A stretch of DNA of 64,000 nt from Chloroflexota bacterium. Its GTDB lineage: Bacteria; Chloroflexota; UBA6077; FW602-bin22; JACPRP01. The stretch is from positions 1 through 64,000 of the forward strand of contig JAMCWX010000075.1 in NCBI GenBank assembly GCA_023480885.1. The letters are read 5' to 3'. A program made the translations under genes and the position numbers. The notes beneath the pieces are model-generated. The model saw only the letters and a list, made by a program, of their open reading frames with translations. It ran no database searches and was not told the origin of the DNA. Below are positions 1 through 8,134 of this stretch, piece by piece (within the stretch, counting starts at the first letter, position 1; each line of letters begins with the position of its first letter).

Positions 1-2
1 CA

Positions 3-314
3 ATGGATGTGATCCTGCGCGGGGGTGCCGTACTCGACGGTCTGGGTTCAAAAGCAGTCCACCGTGACGTGGGAGTGAAAGGAAACGCCATCGCTGCGAT
101 CGACGATCTGTCTGCCGCACAGGCGGATAGGATCATCGACGTGGCGGGACTGGTGGTTGCCCCGGGATTCATCGACGTGCACTCGCATTCGGACTTCACG
201 TTTTCGCTCGATCGAACGGCCGATAGCAAGATTCGCCAGGGCGTCACTACCGAAGTCGTCGGCCAATGCGGGCATGCCTCGCGCGAACAGTATCGAGGCA
301 ATGCTCTCTGTTGA
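3..314 (+). pseudogene. N-acyl-D-amino-acid deacylase (D-aminoacylase family), N-terminal fragment
   Basis: The first 90 residues read as the start of a D-aminoacylase-type amidohydrolase. They show the small N-terminal beta domain, the metal-ligand segment APGFIDVHSHSDF (residues 53-65) and the family signature QGVTTEVVGQCG (about 79-90), where the Q replaces the usual N. Family members are about 480-550 residues, but here the similarity stops at about base 272 and a stop follows at 312-314 after 13 unrelated residues. Beyond the break the DNA is the antisense of a creatininase-family gene. The fragment lacks most of the barrel and the other metal ligands, so it cannot be active. Family assignment is firm; whether the break is biological or an assembly join is unknown. 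Confidence 0.75.
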
Positions 315-905
315 TCCAACGTATCCCGCGACAGCTCGCTCCATGCGCACCAGATCGGGGCGCAAAGCGAGGATTAGCGAGGTCTCGGTCTCATCGGCGT
401 GGCCTCCGGCGGCCTCAGGGGGAACACCGAACTCAGATGAGGCCGCGCTTATCGTTTGGATGAAGCTTTCGAGACTGGTGTAGGCCACGACGTTGGTCTG
501 GGGAACCGTGTCCTTCAGCGCGCCGACGATGGCTGCCACTGGCCGGAAGTTGCCCCCGTGCGTTGGGACCAGGACGACGTTCCTGAAGCCATGCCGCGCC
601 AGACTGACGACGTAATCCCTGAGAATGCTGGCCAGTGTTTCCTGTTGAATCGAAATCGTGCCCGCAAAAGCCATGTGGTGATCCGAACAACCCACGCGCA
701 CAGGCGGGGCCAGAAGCGCTCTCCCAAGCCGCTTCGCCAGTTCCTCACCAACGGCCTGCGCTAGAAGAGCATCGGTGGCCAGAGGCAGGTGTGGCCCGTG
801 CTGCTCAGTAGAGCCAATAGTGATCACAACGGTATCCACCAGACCAGTTCTCAGGGACTCCTGCACCTCAGGCCACGTGTAATCTTCGAGCTTAACCTTG
901 TCCAC
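48..905 (-). CDS. creatininase-family amidohydrolase, C-terminus lost at a breakpoint
   Basis: Residues 1-212 match the creatininase / mycofactocin MftE-like family. Visible motifs are GSTEQHGPHLPLATDA (residues 31-46, metal ligands E and H), SDHHMAFAGTISI (74-86), VPTHGGNF (113-120) and GGHADETETSL (167-177). These enzymes are Zn or Mn amide hydrolases. The GTG start at 905 is preceded by AGGA. Family similarity ends at the MPAL segment (bases 264-275), where proteins normally continue with a G-x-G-D-P tail. The remaining 70 or so codons down to 48 are the antisense of the neighbouring D-aminoacylase fragment and are probably not native sequence. The active-site residues are all before the break, so the fused product could fold, but this is uncertain. 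Confidence 0.75.
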   Translation of the reverse strand: MDKVKLEDYTWPEVQESLRTGLVDTVVITIGSTEQHGPHLPLATDALLAQAVGEELAKRLGRALLAPPVRVGCSDHHMAFAGTISIQQETLASILRDYVVSLARHGFRNVVLVPTHGGNFRPVAAIVGALKDTVPQTNVVAYTSLESFIQTISAASSEFGVPPEAAGGHADETETSLILALRPDLVRMERAVAGYVGSTESIASILFARGMPALADDFGSDALANLAIGRSIERKREVRMRVHVDESRGNHQSRHVDDPIRLCGRQIVDRSDGVSFHSHVTVDCF

Positions 906-1032
906 CGATCCTGTCCCCCCTGCTGCTTATTGCACGACCATCCGCTCGCCGGTGCGAGTAGTATACCGTTCGTGGCGACCCAACGCAAGATATCCTGCTA
1001 GCGGAATCCTAGAAAGAGCAAGGTTTTTGGGT

Positions 1033-1038
1033 TATAAT
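1033..1038 (+). promoter_or_regulatory. -10 element upstream of the 1073 membrane gene
   Basis: A perfect TATAAT lies 35 bases before the GTG at 1073. The hexamer 17 bp upstream (TAGAAA, 1010-1015) is a poor -35, so the call rests mainly on the -10 and its position. Confidence 0.45.
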
Positions 1039-1072
1039 AGCTTCGTGAAGCAAAGTCAGATGGGAGCGTCGA

Positions 1073-1438
1073 GTGTCTGATAGGGGGACGCTGGCACTGC
1101 TGGGTGGCCTGGCCCCGCTCGCCTGGATAGGTCTGGGCTATATGGTCTTCAACGTGAGCCCAGACGAGACTGCAAACCGCGTGCTATTCTTCGGGCTCCT
1201 GTACGTGTCACTTGCGGCCACGTTCGGCCTCGTCGCTTACTTTCTCAGTTTCAGACTTTTCGCTTCAAAGCTCTACAAGGGGAACGTTTCGCGTTCGACT
1301 CAGCAAGGCGTGCTGTGGGCGTCTTTCGCCCTGGTCGCGCTCCTGCTGCAGACCACACGAGCTTTAACGCCAATGAACGGGCTGATCCTTGTGGCCGCTT
1401 TCGTGTTGGTCGAGTTCATCGCGCTAGGGAGAAGATGA
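1073..1438 (+). CDS. small integral membrane protein of unknown function
   Basis: The protein has 121 residues and I do not recognise its family. It contains four hydrophobic stretches, at about residues 7-27, 37-61, 77-95 and 101-118, the last ending in the basic tail GRR. The GTG start at 1073 overlaps no other gene and lies behind a TATAAT at 1033. The stop at 1436-1438 is one base before the M20 gene, whose ribosome-binding site (AGGGAGAAG) is inside this reading frame. The two genes are therefore probably translationally coupled. A role in uptake of the peptide or amide handled by the next gene is possible but unsupported by any motif. Confidence 0.6.
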   Translation: MSDRGTLALLGGLAPLAWIGLGYMVFNVSPDETANRVLFFGLLYVSLAATFGLVAYFLSFRLFASKLYKGNVSRSTQQGVLWASFALVALLLQTTRALTPMNGLILVAAFVLVEFIALGRR

Positions 1439-1439
1439 T

Positions 1440-2624
1440 ATGGTGGAGTTTCAGAACGCTTCGAGGCTAAAACGCATCGCCATTGAAGAGGTTGACAGGC
1501 TTAGAGATGAGCTTATCGATCTCAGCTTGCGGATACACGCTAATCCTGAACTTGCTTTTGAGGAATACAAGGCTGTCGAGTGGCTCACCGGAGCGCTTGA
1601 GGCGCGCGGGTTTCGCGTCGAGCGCGGCTCTTGCGATCTGGCGACGGCTTTCAGGGCCTCATTCGGCCGGGGAAATGGACCGAGAATCGCCCTGCTCGCC
1701 GAGTATGATGCGCTGGCCAAGCTTGGTCACGCTTGTGGCCACAACATTATGGGCACGGCGAGCGTGGGGGCGGCGATCGCCGTGAGCAAGGTCATGTCGA
1801 ACCTGGACGGCGAGGTGCTCGTCATCGGCACGCCCGCCGAAGAAGGTGGCGGCGGTAAGGCTATTATGATCGAGCGCGCTGCCTTCGCCGACATTGACGC
1901 GGCCATGATAGTCCATCCGGGGACGAAAACACGTGTGGTGACGCGGGCTCTGGCCTCCGCGACGATCGAGGTAGAGTTTCGGGGCAAGTCGGCTCACGCC
2001 GCGTCGCGACCCGAGGACGGGGTCAACGCCCTGGACGCGATGATCCTCAGTTATAACAATATCAATGCCCTTCGCCAGCATATACGTAGGGACGCGCGAA
2101 TTCACGGCATCATCACCAGTGGTGGCGAGGCTCCAAACATCGTGCCTTCCTATGCATCCGGCCGGTTTTTCGTGCGCGCGGAGGATGATCTCTACCTGGA
2201 CGGTCTCCTGGAGAAGGTTCTCGACTGTTTTCGTGGGGGAGAGAAAGCCTCGGGAGCCAGGCTCACTTATCATATGCCGGAAGCTCGTTACGCCCCGCTG
2301 CGCAACAACATGGCTCTGGCCGAGGCATTTGGTGCCAATTTGAGGGAGTTGGGTGTGGCCGTGCAGCCGGAGGATCCAAATCGAGCCTCAGGCTCTACGG
2401 ACATGGGCAATGTGAGCCAGGTCGTTCCCGCCATCCACCCGTCTATCGGCATCGCCGAGGAGACGATCTCAACGCACTCGCCGGAGTTTGCCACGGCCGC
2501 CATTTCGGAGAGCGGGCACCACGGTTTGCTGAACGCTGCCAAAGCGCTGGCCATGACCACGATCGATTTGCTGACTAACGCCAAGTTGCTGGCCCAGATG
2601 AAAGAGGAATTTGCCCGAAAATGA
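1440..2624 (+). CDS. M20-family metallo-amidohydrolase (AbgB / carboxypeptidase type)
   Basis: This 394-residue protein is a cytosolic dinuclear-metal amidohydrolase of the M20D type (AbgB, IAA-amino-acid hydrolase, aminoacylase). The metal-site motif GHACGHN is at residues 96-102 and the catalytic acid pair PAEEGGGG at about 132-139. A lid or dimerisation domain follows (SAHAASRPEDGVNAL, about 183-197), and the C-terminal metal motif is STHSPEFA. The length fits the family. The substrate class is N-acyl or dipeptide-like amides; the exact substrate cannot be read from sequence. The gene directly follows the small membrane gene and is followed after 54 bp by the CoA-dehydratase activase genes, with no terminator visible. 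Confidence 0.88.
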   Translation: MVEFQNASRLKRIAIEEVDRLRDELIDLSLRIHANPELAFEEYKAVEWLTGALEARGFRVERGSCDLATAFRASFGRGNGPRIALLAEYDALAKLGHACGHNIMGTASVGAAIAVSKVMSNLDGEVLVIGTPAEEGGGGKAIMIERAAFADIDAAMIVHPGTKTRVVTRALASATIEVEFRGKSAHAASRPEDGVNALDAMILSYNNINALRQHIRRDARIHGIITSGGEAPNIVPSYASGRFFVRAEDDLYLDGLLEKVLDCFRGGEKASGARLTYHMPEARYAPLRNNMALAEAFGANLRELGVAVQPEDPNRASGSTDMGNVSQVVPAIHPSIGIAEETISTHSPEFATAAISESGHHGLLNAAKALAMTTIDLLTNAKLLAQMKEEFARK

Positions 2625-2678
2625 AACCACTTTATTGGGCGGATAACGAGAAATCGCCGAAATGGCTCGAAGGAACAG

Positions 2679-3752
2679 GTGAAGATGGGTAAGAGGGTCG
2701 TCATTCCGCGGGCGTTGCTTTACTACGAATACTTCCCGATGTGGAAGACCTTCTTTGAATATCTCGGGGCTGAGGTGGTGACCACTGGCGAGACTACGAG
2801 GTCGGTTCTGGCCCAGGGGTCAGCGCGGGTTGTGGCCGAGACCTGCCTGCCAGCCAAGGTTTACTGCGGCCATGTTATCAGCATTGCCGAGAAAGCCGAC
2901 TACGTATTTGTCCCCAGCATACGCAGCCTAGAACCGCAGGTTTACAATTGCTCGAAGTTTCTCGGCCTGCCCGATCTGGTGCGTGGCACGGTGAAGGAAT
3001 CCCCGCCTGTGCTGGACATCGAGATCGACGTCAACAAGGGCGAGCGCAAAGTTCGCGAGCAAATCCACTGGCTGGGGAAGCACTTCACACGTAATCCGTT
3101 CAAGATCAATAGCGCCTACGAGAAAGCTTTGGAGGTAGATAGGGCTTACCAGCGACTGATGCGAGAGGAGAAGCTGACGCCACCCGAGGCTATCGCGCGA
3201 ATGTTTGGAATCGAGGCTGAGGTTGAAAAGCCTAAGGCGAAGCGTGATTCTCGCGCGGCCAGCGGCGGTTCCGACGTATCTATCCTTGGGGGCGGGGACA
3301 GCTCGATGCTGACGATCGCGCTGGTCGGCCATCCGTACAACATTTACGACACTTACATAAACCACAATCTGATGCAGCGATTGAAGTCCCTCGGCGTGAG
3401 GCTAGTGACCCCAGAGATAGCGCCCGAGGGCGCGCTCGATCTGGGCACGGCCAAGCTCGCCGGCAAGCCTTACTGGACTTTCGAGGATGAGGTGGTCGGC
3501 GCGGCCGGGCACTACCTGGACGCCGACGTCGACGGCCTTATTTGCGTTGTTTGCTTTGGTTGTGGCCCTGACTCTATGATGACCGACATCATTCAGCGAG
3601 CGGCGAAAGCACGCGGCAATAAGCCGCTCGTAACGTTAACGCTGGACGAGCACACTGGCGAAGCCGGCCTCGTCACGCGCCTGGAAGCCTTCGTGGATAT
3701 GCTCTATCGGCGGCGTGCTGATTCGCGCGGGCTAGCCCGCGCCTCCGTCTGA
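2679..3752 (+). CDS. acyl-CoA dehydratase activase-related protein (DUF2229 / CoA-activase C-terminal type)
   Basis: The 357 residues match the DUF2229 half of large 2-hydroxyacyl-CoA dehydratase activators. Features are the N-terminal IPRALLYYEYFPMWKTFF, conserved cysteines in AETCLPAKVYCGH (about 53-65) and VYNCSKF, and a second Rossmann-like part with VGHPYNIYDTYINH and a CFGCGPDSMM cluster. Such proteins often occur fused to the BcrA/BcrD-type ATPase; here the ATPase is a separate gene 109 bp downstream. Start is GTG 2679 or ATG 2685, both within reach of AAGGA at 2670. The last codons (RRADSRGLARASV) are formed by an intergenic-type palindrome, so the native C-terminus has been altered. 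The true molecular role of this family is poorly known. Confidence 0.8.
   Translation: MKMGKRVVIPRALLYYEYFPMWKTFFEYLGAEVVTTGETTRSVLAQGSARVVAETCLPAKVYCGHVISIAEKADYVFVPSIRSLEPQVYNCSKFLGLPDLVRGTVKESPPVLDIEIDVNKGERKVREQIHWLGKHFTRNPFKINSAYEKALEVDRAYQRLMREEKLTPPEAIARMFGIEAEVEKPKAKRDSRAASGGSDVSILGGGDSSMLTIALVGHPYNIYDTYINHNLMQRLKSLGVRLVTPEIAPEGALDLGTAKLAGKPYWTFEDEVVGAAGHYLDADVDGLICVVCFGCGPDSMMTDIIQRAAKARGNKPLVTLTLDEHTGEAGLVTRLEAFVDMLYRRRADSRGLARASV
3725..3748 (+). repeat. REP-like palindrome, copy 1 (inside the 3' end of a CDS)
   Basis: The inverted repeat CGCGGGCTAGCCCGCG is followed by CCTCCGT. The second copy at 24221-24246 has CGCAGGCTTTAGCCTGCG followed by CCTCCGT. The shared right arm plus tail (AGCC-Y-GCGCCTCCGT) shows that the two are copies of one element and not chance hairpins. 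Confidence 0.6.
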
Positions 3753-3861
3753 CGATATCGCACGCCAAAATCTTGCGAAATGGCCATGGACAATATAAAA
3801 TTGAGAGCCGTGGAACCAACTCTTTGAGTGTCAAATTGACATATGTACCACGGGAGGATTA

Positions 3862-4818
3862 ATGAAGGCATACCTGGGTATCGATGTGGGCTCAGTCACC
3901 ACCAAGTTTGCCGTTATCGACGAGTCTGATCAGCTTGTCGTTAGCCAGTGTATAAGGACGCAGGGCAAGCCTATAGCTGTCATCCAACAGGGGATGCGCG
4001 ACATTTCGCGGCAACTTCCGGAGGGCACCGAGATAATTGGCGTCGGCACAACCGGCAGCGCTCGCTATCTCACCGGTGTAGTCGTCGGCGCGGACGTGGT
4101 CAAGAACGAGATAACTGCCCACGCGGTGGGCGCGCTGCAGTACGTGCCAAAGGCTCAAACGGTCCTGGAGATCGGCGGCCAGGACTCGAAGATAATCATC
4201 ATGCGAGATGGCATCGTCGTCGATTTTGCGATGAATACCGTTTGCGCCGCTGGTACTGGAGCCTTTCTCGATCAACAGGCCTCACGCCTGAGCATGAACA
4301 TCGAAGACTTTGGCCCCCTCGCGCTGCAATCCAAGACCCCGGTGCGAATCGCCGGGCGCTGCACTGTATTCGCCGAGTCTGATATGATCCATAAACAGCA
4401 GATGGGCCACAGTGTGGAGGACATCCTGTACGGGCTTTGCGAGGCGATGGCCCGCAACTACCTCAACAACCTTGGCCTCGGCAAGGAGATACTGCCTCCG
4501 GTGGTTTTCCAGGGCGGCGTTGCCGCGAACAAAGGTATTGTGCGGGCTTTCGAGGCTGCGCTGAAGACCGAGGTGGTCGTGCCGCCACATCATCAGGTGA
4601 TGGGTGCGATCGGCGCCGCGCTCCTGGCACACGAGCACATGTCGATGAACGGAAGCGTCCCCACGAAGTTCAAGGGGTTTGGTGTGAGTGAGACGGAATA
4701 CGGGACGTCGTCGTTCGAGTGCAAGAGTTGCTCGAACGTCTGCGAGATCGTGGTGATCAAGACCGGCCGCGAGACCATTGCGCGTTGGGGCGGGCGCTGT
4801 GGCATGTGGGACGTCTAG
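3862..4818 (+). CDS. CoA-substrate-specific enzyme activase (BadF/BadG/BcrA/BcrD ATPase family)
   Basis: This 318-residue ATPase belongs to the ASKHA fold family that includes HgdC, BcrA/BcrD and BadF/BadG. These proteins couple ATP hydrolysis to low-potential electron transfer into 2-hydroxyacyl-CoA dehydratases or benzoyl-CoA reductases. Visible features are the phosphate-1 loop GIDVGSVTTKFAV (6-18), GTTGSARYLTG (62-72), and the cluster-bridging cysteines C128 (NTVCAAGTGAFLD) and C167 (AGRCTVFAESD), which in the homodimer hold one [4Fe-4S]. A C-terminal extension carries FECKSCSNVCE and GGRCGMWDV, a second cysteine group normally seen in the fused two-domain activators. ATG start with GGGAGG. 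No dehydratase or reductase subunits are in the window, so the partner is unknown. Confidence 0.88.
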   Translation: MKAYLGIDVGSVTTKFAVIDESDQLVVSQCIRTQGKPIAVIQQGMRDISRQLPEGTEIIGVGTTGSARYLTGVVVGADVVKNEITAHAVGALQYVPKAQTVLEIGGQDSKIIIMRDGIVVDFAMNTVCAAGTGAFLDQQASRLSMNIEDFGPLALQSKTPVRIAGRCTVFAESDMIHKQQMGHSVEDILYGLCEAMARNYLNNLGLGKEILPPVVFQGGVAANKGIVRAFEAALKTEVVVPPHHQVMGAIGAALLAHEHMSMNGSVPTKFKGFGVSETEYGTSSFECKSCSNVCEIVVIKTGRETIARWGGRCGMWDV

Positions 4819-4819
4819 C

Positions 4820-5140
4820 CTACAACATCCTCAAGACGACAGTGGCGTCGCTCCAGATCCTCTCCAATTTGTAATACTCGCGCTCGGTTGGAGAGAAGAC
4901 GTGCACGATGACTGCGCCATAGTCCAACAGTATCCAGCCTGAGTCCGCGGTTCCCTCGACGTGAAGCGGGATAAGCCTGTCGTCTGCCTTCAGTTTCTCC
5001 TGTAAATCGTCTGTGATCGCCTTGATCTGCCGGTCTGTTGTGCCAGTGCAGATGACGAAATAGTCGGCCATTACGGTCACGTGGCGGAGATCGAGAAGCA
5101 CGATGTCTGAAGCTTTCTTGTCGGAGGCGATGTCAACCAC
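4820..5140 (-). CDS. rsfS: ribosomal silencing factor RsfS (Iojap/YbeB)
   Basis: RsfS binds ribosomal protein L14 and blocks 30S-50S joining when nutrients are low. The protein shows DKKASDIVLLDLRHVTVMADYFVICTG, the family core, and the C-terminal DYGAVIVHVFSPTEREYYKLERIW. The GTG at 5140 removes the first family helix, whereas the frame upstream still codes LDSIDVARK directly before VVDIAS, which is typical RsfS N-terminal sequence. No ATG, GTG or TTG exists there in frame; a CTG at 5165-5167 sits about 6 bases after GGGAGG (5174-5180 region) and is the more likely start. The gene converges on the activase gene with one base between the stops. Confidence 0.9.
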   Translation of the reverse strand: MVDIASDKKASDIVLLDLRHVTVMADYFVICTGTTDRQIKAITDDLQEKLKADDRLIPLHVEGTADSGWILLDYGAVIVHVFSPTEREYYKLERIWSDATVVLRML

Positions 5141-5249
5141 TTTGCGAGCAACGTCTATTGAATCCAGAACTTCCCTCCCAGATCAGAATGGCGGTCTGTC
5201 GGTCACTCTATTATAGTATGGCTGCCTGGATTCAAGCAAGAGTGCTATC

Positions 5250-5278
5250 TTGAACTTGCCGAAGCCATATAGTATACT
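5250..5278 (+). promoter_or_regulatory. dnaN promoter
   Basis: TTGAAC (5250-5255) and TATACT (5273-5278) are separated by 17 bp, and the GTG start of dnaN is about 50 bases downstream. Confidence 0.7.
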
Positions 5279-5328
5279 TGTTGGGCTCATGAGGGAGCCA
5301 CTTCAGTGTCGTTAGGGAGGTTGGGCCT

Positions 5329-6462
5329 GTGAAGGTTTCGTGCTTGCAGGAAAACTTGGCAAAGGGCCTGTCTATCGTTGGGAAGGCAGTAGCGACAAAG
5401 AGCACGCTGCCCACAATAAGCAATGTCTTGATAGAAACCGACGATGGTCGTCTGAAACTCGCCGCGACCAACCTGGAGATTGCCATCACCTGTTGGGTAA
5501 CGGCTAAGATCGAGGAAAACGGGGCCATTACCGTGCCGGCCAAGCTGTTCTCCGAGTTCGTCAACTCCCTGCCCAACGATGACATAGAAATGGTCCTCAA
5601 CACGAGAACGCGCACGCTGAACGTGAAATGCGCTCGCTACGAGGCTAACTTTAAGGGGATCGATGCAGAGGAATTCCCACCCATTCCAAAGGTGAGCGAC
5701 ACTGCCACCTGCCGGGTCGAGCCTGCCGTGCTGGAGGAGGCGATAAACCAGGTAGTCTTCGCCGCGGCCACCGACGATACACGGCCAGTCCTGGCCGGCG
5801 TCCTGGCCAGCTTTGACGAGGAAGCGCTGACCCTTGCGGCGGCTGATGGTTTCAGGCTGGCGGTTCGACGGATCAACCTCCCGAATTCCGCGTCGGGCAA
5901 GATGGATATCATCGTTCCTGCGCGAGCGTTGCACGAGGTGGCTCGCATCCTGGGCGATCAGGAGGAGCCGGTCGAGGTTACCGTTACGCCCAATCGCAGC
6001 CAGGCGTTGTTCCATATGAAAGACGTCGAGCTGGTTTCTCGCCTGATCGAAGGCTCTTTCCCCAACTACAACCAGATAATTCCCAAGCGCCACAACACGC
6101 GTACGACCATCGGCACCGCGGATTTCCTCAAGGCGACCCGCATCGCCTCGTTTTTTGCGCGTGACGCGTCGAACATCGTGAAACTGCAGGCCACGCCAGG
6201 TGATGAACTGTCCCCAGGCAAGATGGTTGTAGCGGCGACCTCCGCTGAGACCGGCGACGCCGTTAGCGGCATCGACGCTATCGTCGAGGGTGAAATGGCC
6301 CAAATCGCCTTTAACGCCAAGTACCTTTCCGACGTGCTGAGCGTGCTGGGTTGTGCCCAGGTCGCCCTGGAGATAAGCAGCCCTTCAAGTCCGGGCGTGG
6401 TCAGGCCCGTCGGCGCCGACAACTACACCCACGTTATCATGCCCATGCACACGTCCAGATAG
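5329..6462 (+). CDS. dnaN: DNA polymerase III beta subunit (sliding clamp)
   Basis: This 377-residue protein is the ring clamp that tethers DNA polymerase III (dnaE is at 39937) and other clamp-binding proteins. It begins MKVSCLQENLAKGLSIVGKAV with GTG at 5329. The three repeated clamp domains can be followed: NVLIETDDGRLKLAATNLE (domain 1), GVLASFDEEALTLAAADGFRLA (domain 2) and the C-terminal VRPVGADNYTHVIMPMHTSR, close to the usual P-V/M-R ending of the peptide-binding groove. It has its own promoter and stands alone: dnaA and gyrB are not beside it and recF is 12 kb away, so the classic dnaA-dnaN-recF-gyrB origin cluster is broken up. No DnaA-box cluster was seen. Confidence 0.96.
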   Translation: MKVSCLQENLAKGLSIVGKAVATKSTLPTISNVLIETDDGRLKLAATNLEIAITCWVTAKIEENGAITVPAKLFSEFVNSLPNDDIEMVLNTRTRTLNVKCARYEANFKGIDAEEFPPIPKVSDTATCRVEPAVLEEAINQVVFAAATDDTRPVLAGVLASFDEEALTLAAADGFRLAVRRINLPNSASGKMDIIVPARALHEVARILGDQEEPVEVTVTPNRSQALFHMKDVELVSRLIEGSFPNYNQIIPKRHNTRTTIGTADFLKATRIASFFARDASNIVKLQATPGDELSPGKMVVAATSAETGDAVSGIDAIVEGEMAQIAFNAKYLSDVLSVLGCAQVALEISSPSSPGVVRPVGADNYTHVIMPMHTSR

Positions 6463-6485
6463 GCGCGGCTGGGCAAGCCTCCACG

Positions 6486-8117
6486 TTACGATTCGGAGGT
6501 CTGATCTTTTTCGCTGAGCCTCGCGGCGACCATTTTCCGTAGCGTGGTCTTGTCGACTTTGGTCAGCCCACCGGTGCCCTTCGGCAGTTCTTGAAAGACC
6601 TCGAGGCGCTCGGGTAGCTTGAAAGGCGCGATTTTCTCGCGTCTCAGGAATTCAGCCATTTCCTGGAAGGTCAGCATCTGGCCCGGCTGAAGGACGACAC
6701 AGGCGCAGACCCGTTCCCCGAAAACTTTATCAGGAATTCCAATCGCTGCCACTTGAGCCACCTTCGGGTGCTTCGCAAGAAGGTTCTCCACGTCGGCAGG
6801 GTAGATATTCTGCCCACCCCGAATGATGATATCCTTCAGTCTGCCAGCCAAAACGACATTACCCGCGGCGTCCATCTGGCCGAATTCCTGTGTGTCGAAG
6901 AAGCCGGTCGCCCACGACTCCGCCTGCAGTGCTGGATTACGATGATAGCCTGCAACTGCGTGTGCCCCGCGTACAAGGATTCGACCGACCTCACCTCTCG
7001 GCACATCTCGTCCCAGATCGTCCACGAGACGCAGCTCGTTGCCGTCCAGGGGTTTCCCAACGGTCCCTAGTCTTACGTCCGAAGGGTCATCATAGCACGT
7101 CGCGCAGATGCCACCATAGTCCGCCGAGCCGTAGGCCTGAACTACTTTCGCTCCCGTGCGAGCCTCTACTTCCTGTGCAAGTTCTGACACCAGAAGGGCG
7201 CCATGACTGACGACGACACGCAAATTCGCAACGCGATCACGTGACAATGTCGGAAGCTGGACAAACTGGGCGAGCATCGTGGGAACGACAATGGCTACTG
7301 TGACCTTTTCCCTCTCGATAACTTCCAGCGCTTCCTGCGCATTAAAGTGGCTAGGCAGAACTAGCTTTGCACCAAGACGGGCACCATTATAGTAAGCGAG
7401 AGAGTTCGAAGTGCCTGTTGTCAATGGCGTGAAGGCCCCAATAACGTCAGAAGATGTCACGCGATACCGTTGCGCCTGAACATACCCGGTGAGGAACCTG
7501 GATGCGATGGGCACGTCGACACACTTTGGCACGCCTGTCGAACCGCTAGTTGTTTGGATTTCGGCCACATCAAAGAAGCCGATCTTGGTCTGAGCGAGCG
7601 TGTGACCTCCGTGGATGGGTGTCGAGAGGAGTTCTTCAAGGAGGACGGCTCCCGATGCACAGGTCTCTCCTGCCGCAACGATTCTCAGGCCCGAGTCGTT
7701 CCCGATCAGACTGGATATCATTCGAACGTAGTCGACGTCTCGATATTTCGATTTCACGAGGGCCACAGAGGGGCGCACGTGCTCGATAATGGCTCGCAGC
7801 TCAGCCTCCCTGAAGCTGACAGGAGCGGAAACAAGCCTGACCCCTGCTTTTTCACACGCGACGCGAATAGTGAAGAGATCGACGCCGTTTGGCATTTGCA
7901 CGAGCGCCACATCTTCTCGGCCAAGCCCAAGGTCGAGAAGCGCTAGCGCCATCCTATCGGTGCGCTGCTTGACTTGTCTCCAGCTGAGGCGCGTGTCATC
8001 GCCAACTAACGCTTCGGCGTCGCCCATAACGTCAGCATTGCGATCGATAGCTTCGGAGACGGCTATGGAATCGACTGGTTTCAGAAAAGCTGCTTCGCGA
8101 GAGGTCTCTTGGTTCAA
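6486..8117 (-). CDS. acyl-CoA synthetase / AMP-dependent ligase (ANL superfamily)
   Basis: The 543-residue protein forms an acyl-adenylate and transfers the acyl group to CoA. Motifs seen are the P-loop TTSGSTGVPK, the A5-type YGSADYGG, the hinge GRLKDIIIRGGQNIYP and the C-terminal KGTGGLTKVDK containing the adenylation lysine region. It resembles short- or medium-chain, aryl and cyclohexane-carboxylate CoA ligases; the substrate cannot be fixed. The start is TTG at 8117 in the best frame, preceded by GGGGGAG. It lies 17 bp after the stop of the leftward flavin reductase, so the two genes form an operon: activation of a carboxylate to its CoA thioester plus reduction of an enoyl-type bond. 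Confidence 0.88.
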   Translation of the reverse strand: MNQETSREAAFLKPVDSIAVSEAIDRNADVMGDAEALVGDDTRLSWRQVKQRTDRMALALLDLGLGREDVALVQMPNGVDLFTIRVACEKAGVRLVSAPVSFREAELRAIIEHVRPSVALVKSKYRDVDYVRMISSLIGNDSGLRIVAAGETCASGAVLLEELLSTPIHGGHTLAQTKIGFFDVAEIQTTSGSTGVPKCVDVPIASRFLTGYVQAQRYRVTSSDVIGAFTPLTTGTSNSLAYYNGARLGAKLVLPSHFNAQEALEVIEREKVTVAIVVPTMLAQFVQLPTLSRDRVANLRVVVSHGALLVSELAQEVEARTGAKVVQAYGSADYGGICATCYDDPSDVRLGTVGKPLDGNELRLVDDLGRDVPRGEVGRILVRGAHAVAGYHRNPALQAESWATGFFDTQEFGQMDAAGNVVLAGRLKDIIIRGGQNIYPADVENLLAKHPKVAQVAAIGIPDKVFGERVCACVVLQPGQMLTFQEMAEFLRREKIAPFKLPERLEVFQELPKGTGGLTKVDKTTLRKMVAARLSEKDQTSES

Positions 8118-8134
8118 GGCAAACCCTACTCCCC

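Noticed and set aside
5141-5330. Replication origin next to dnaN
   Set aside because: No DnaA gene and no cluster of DnaA-box-like nonamers were found in the short spacer.
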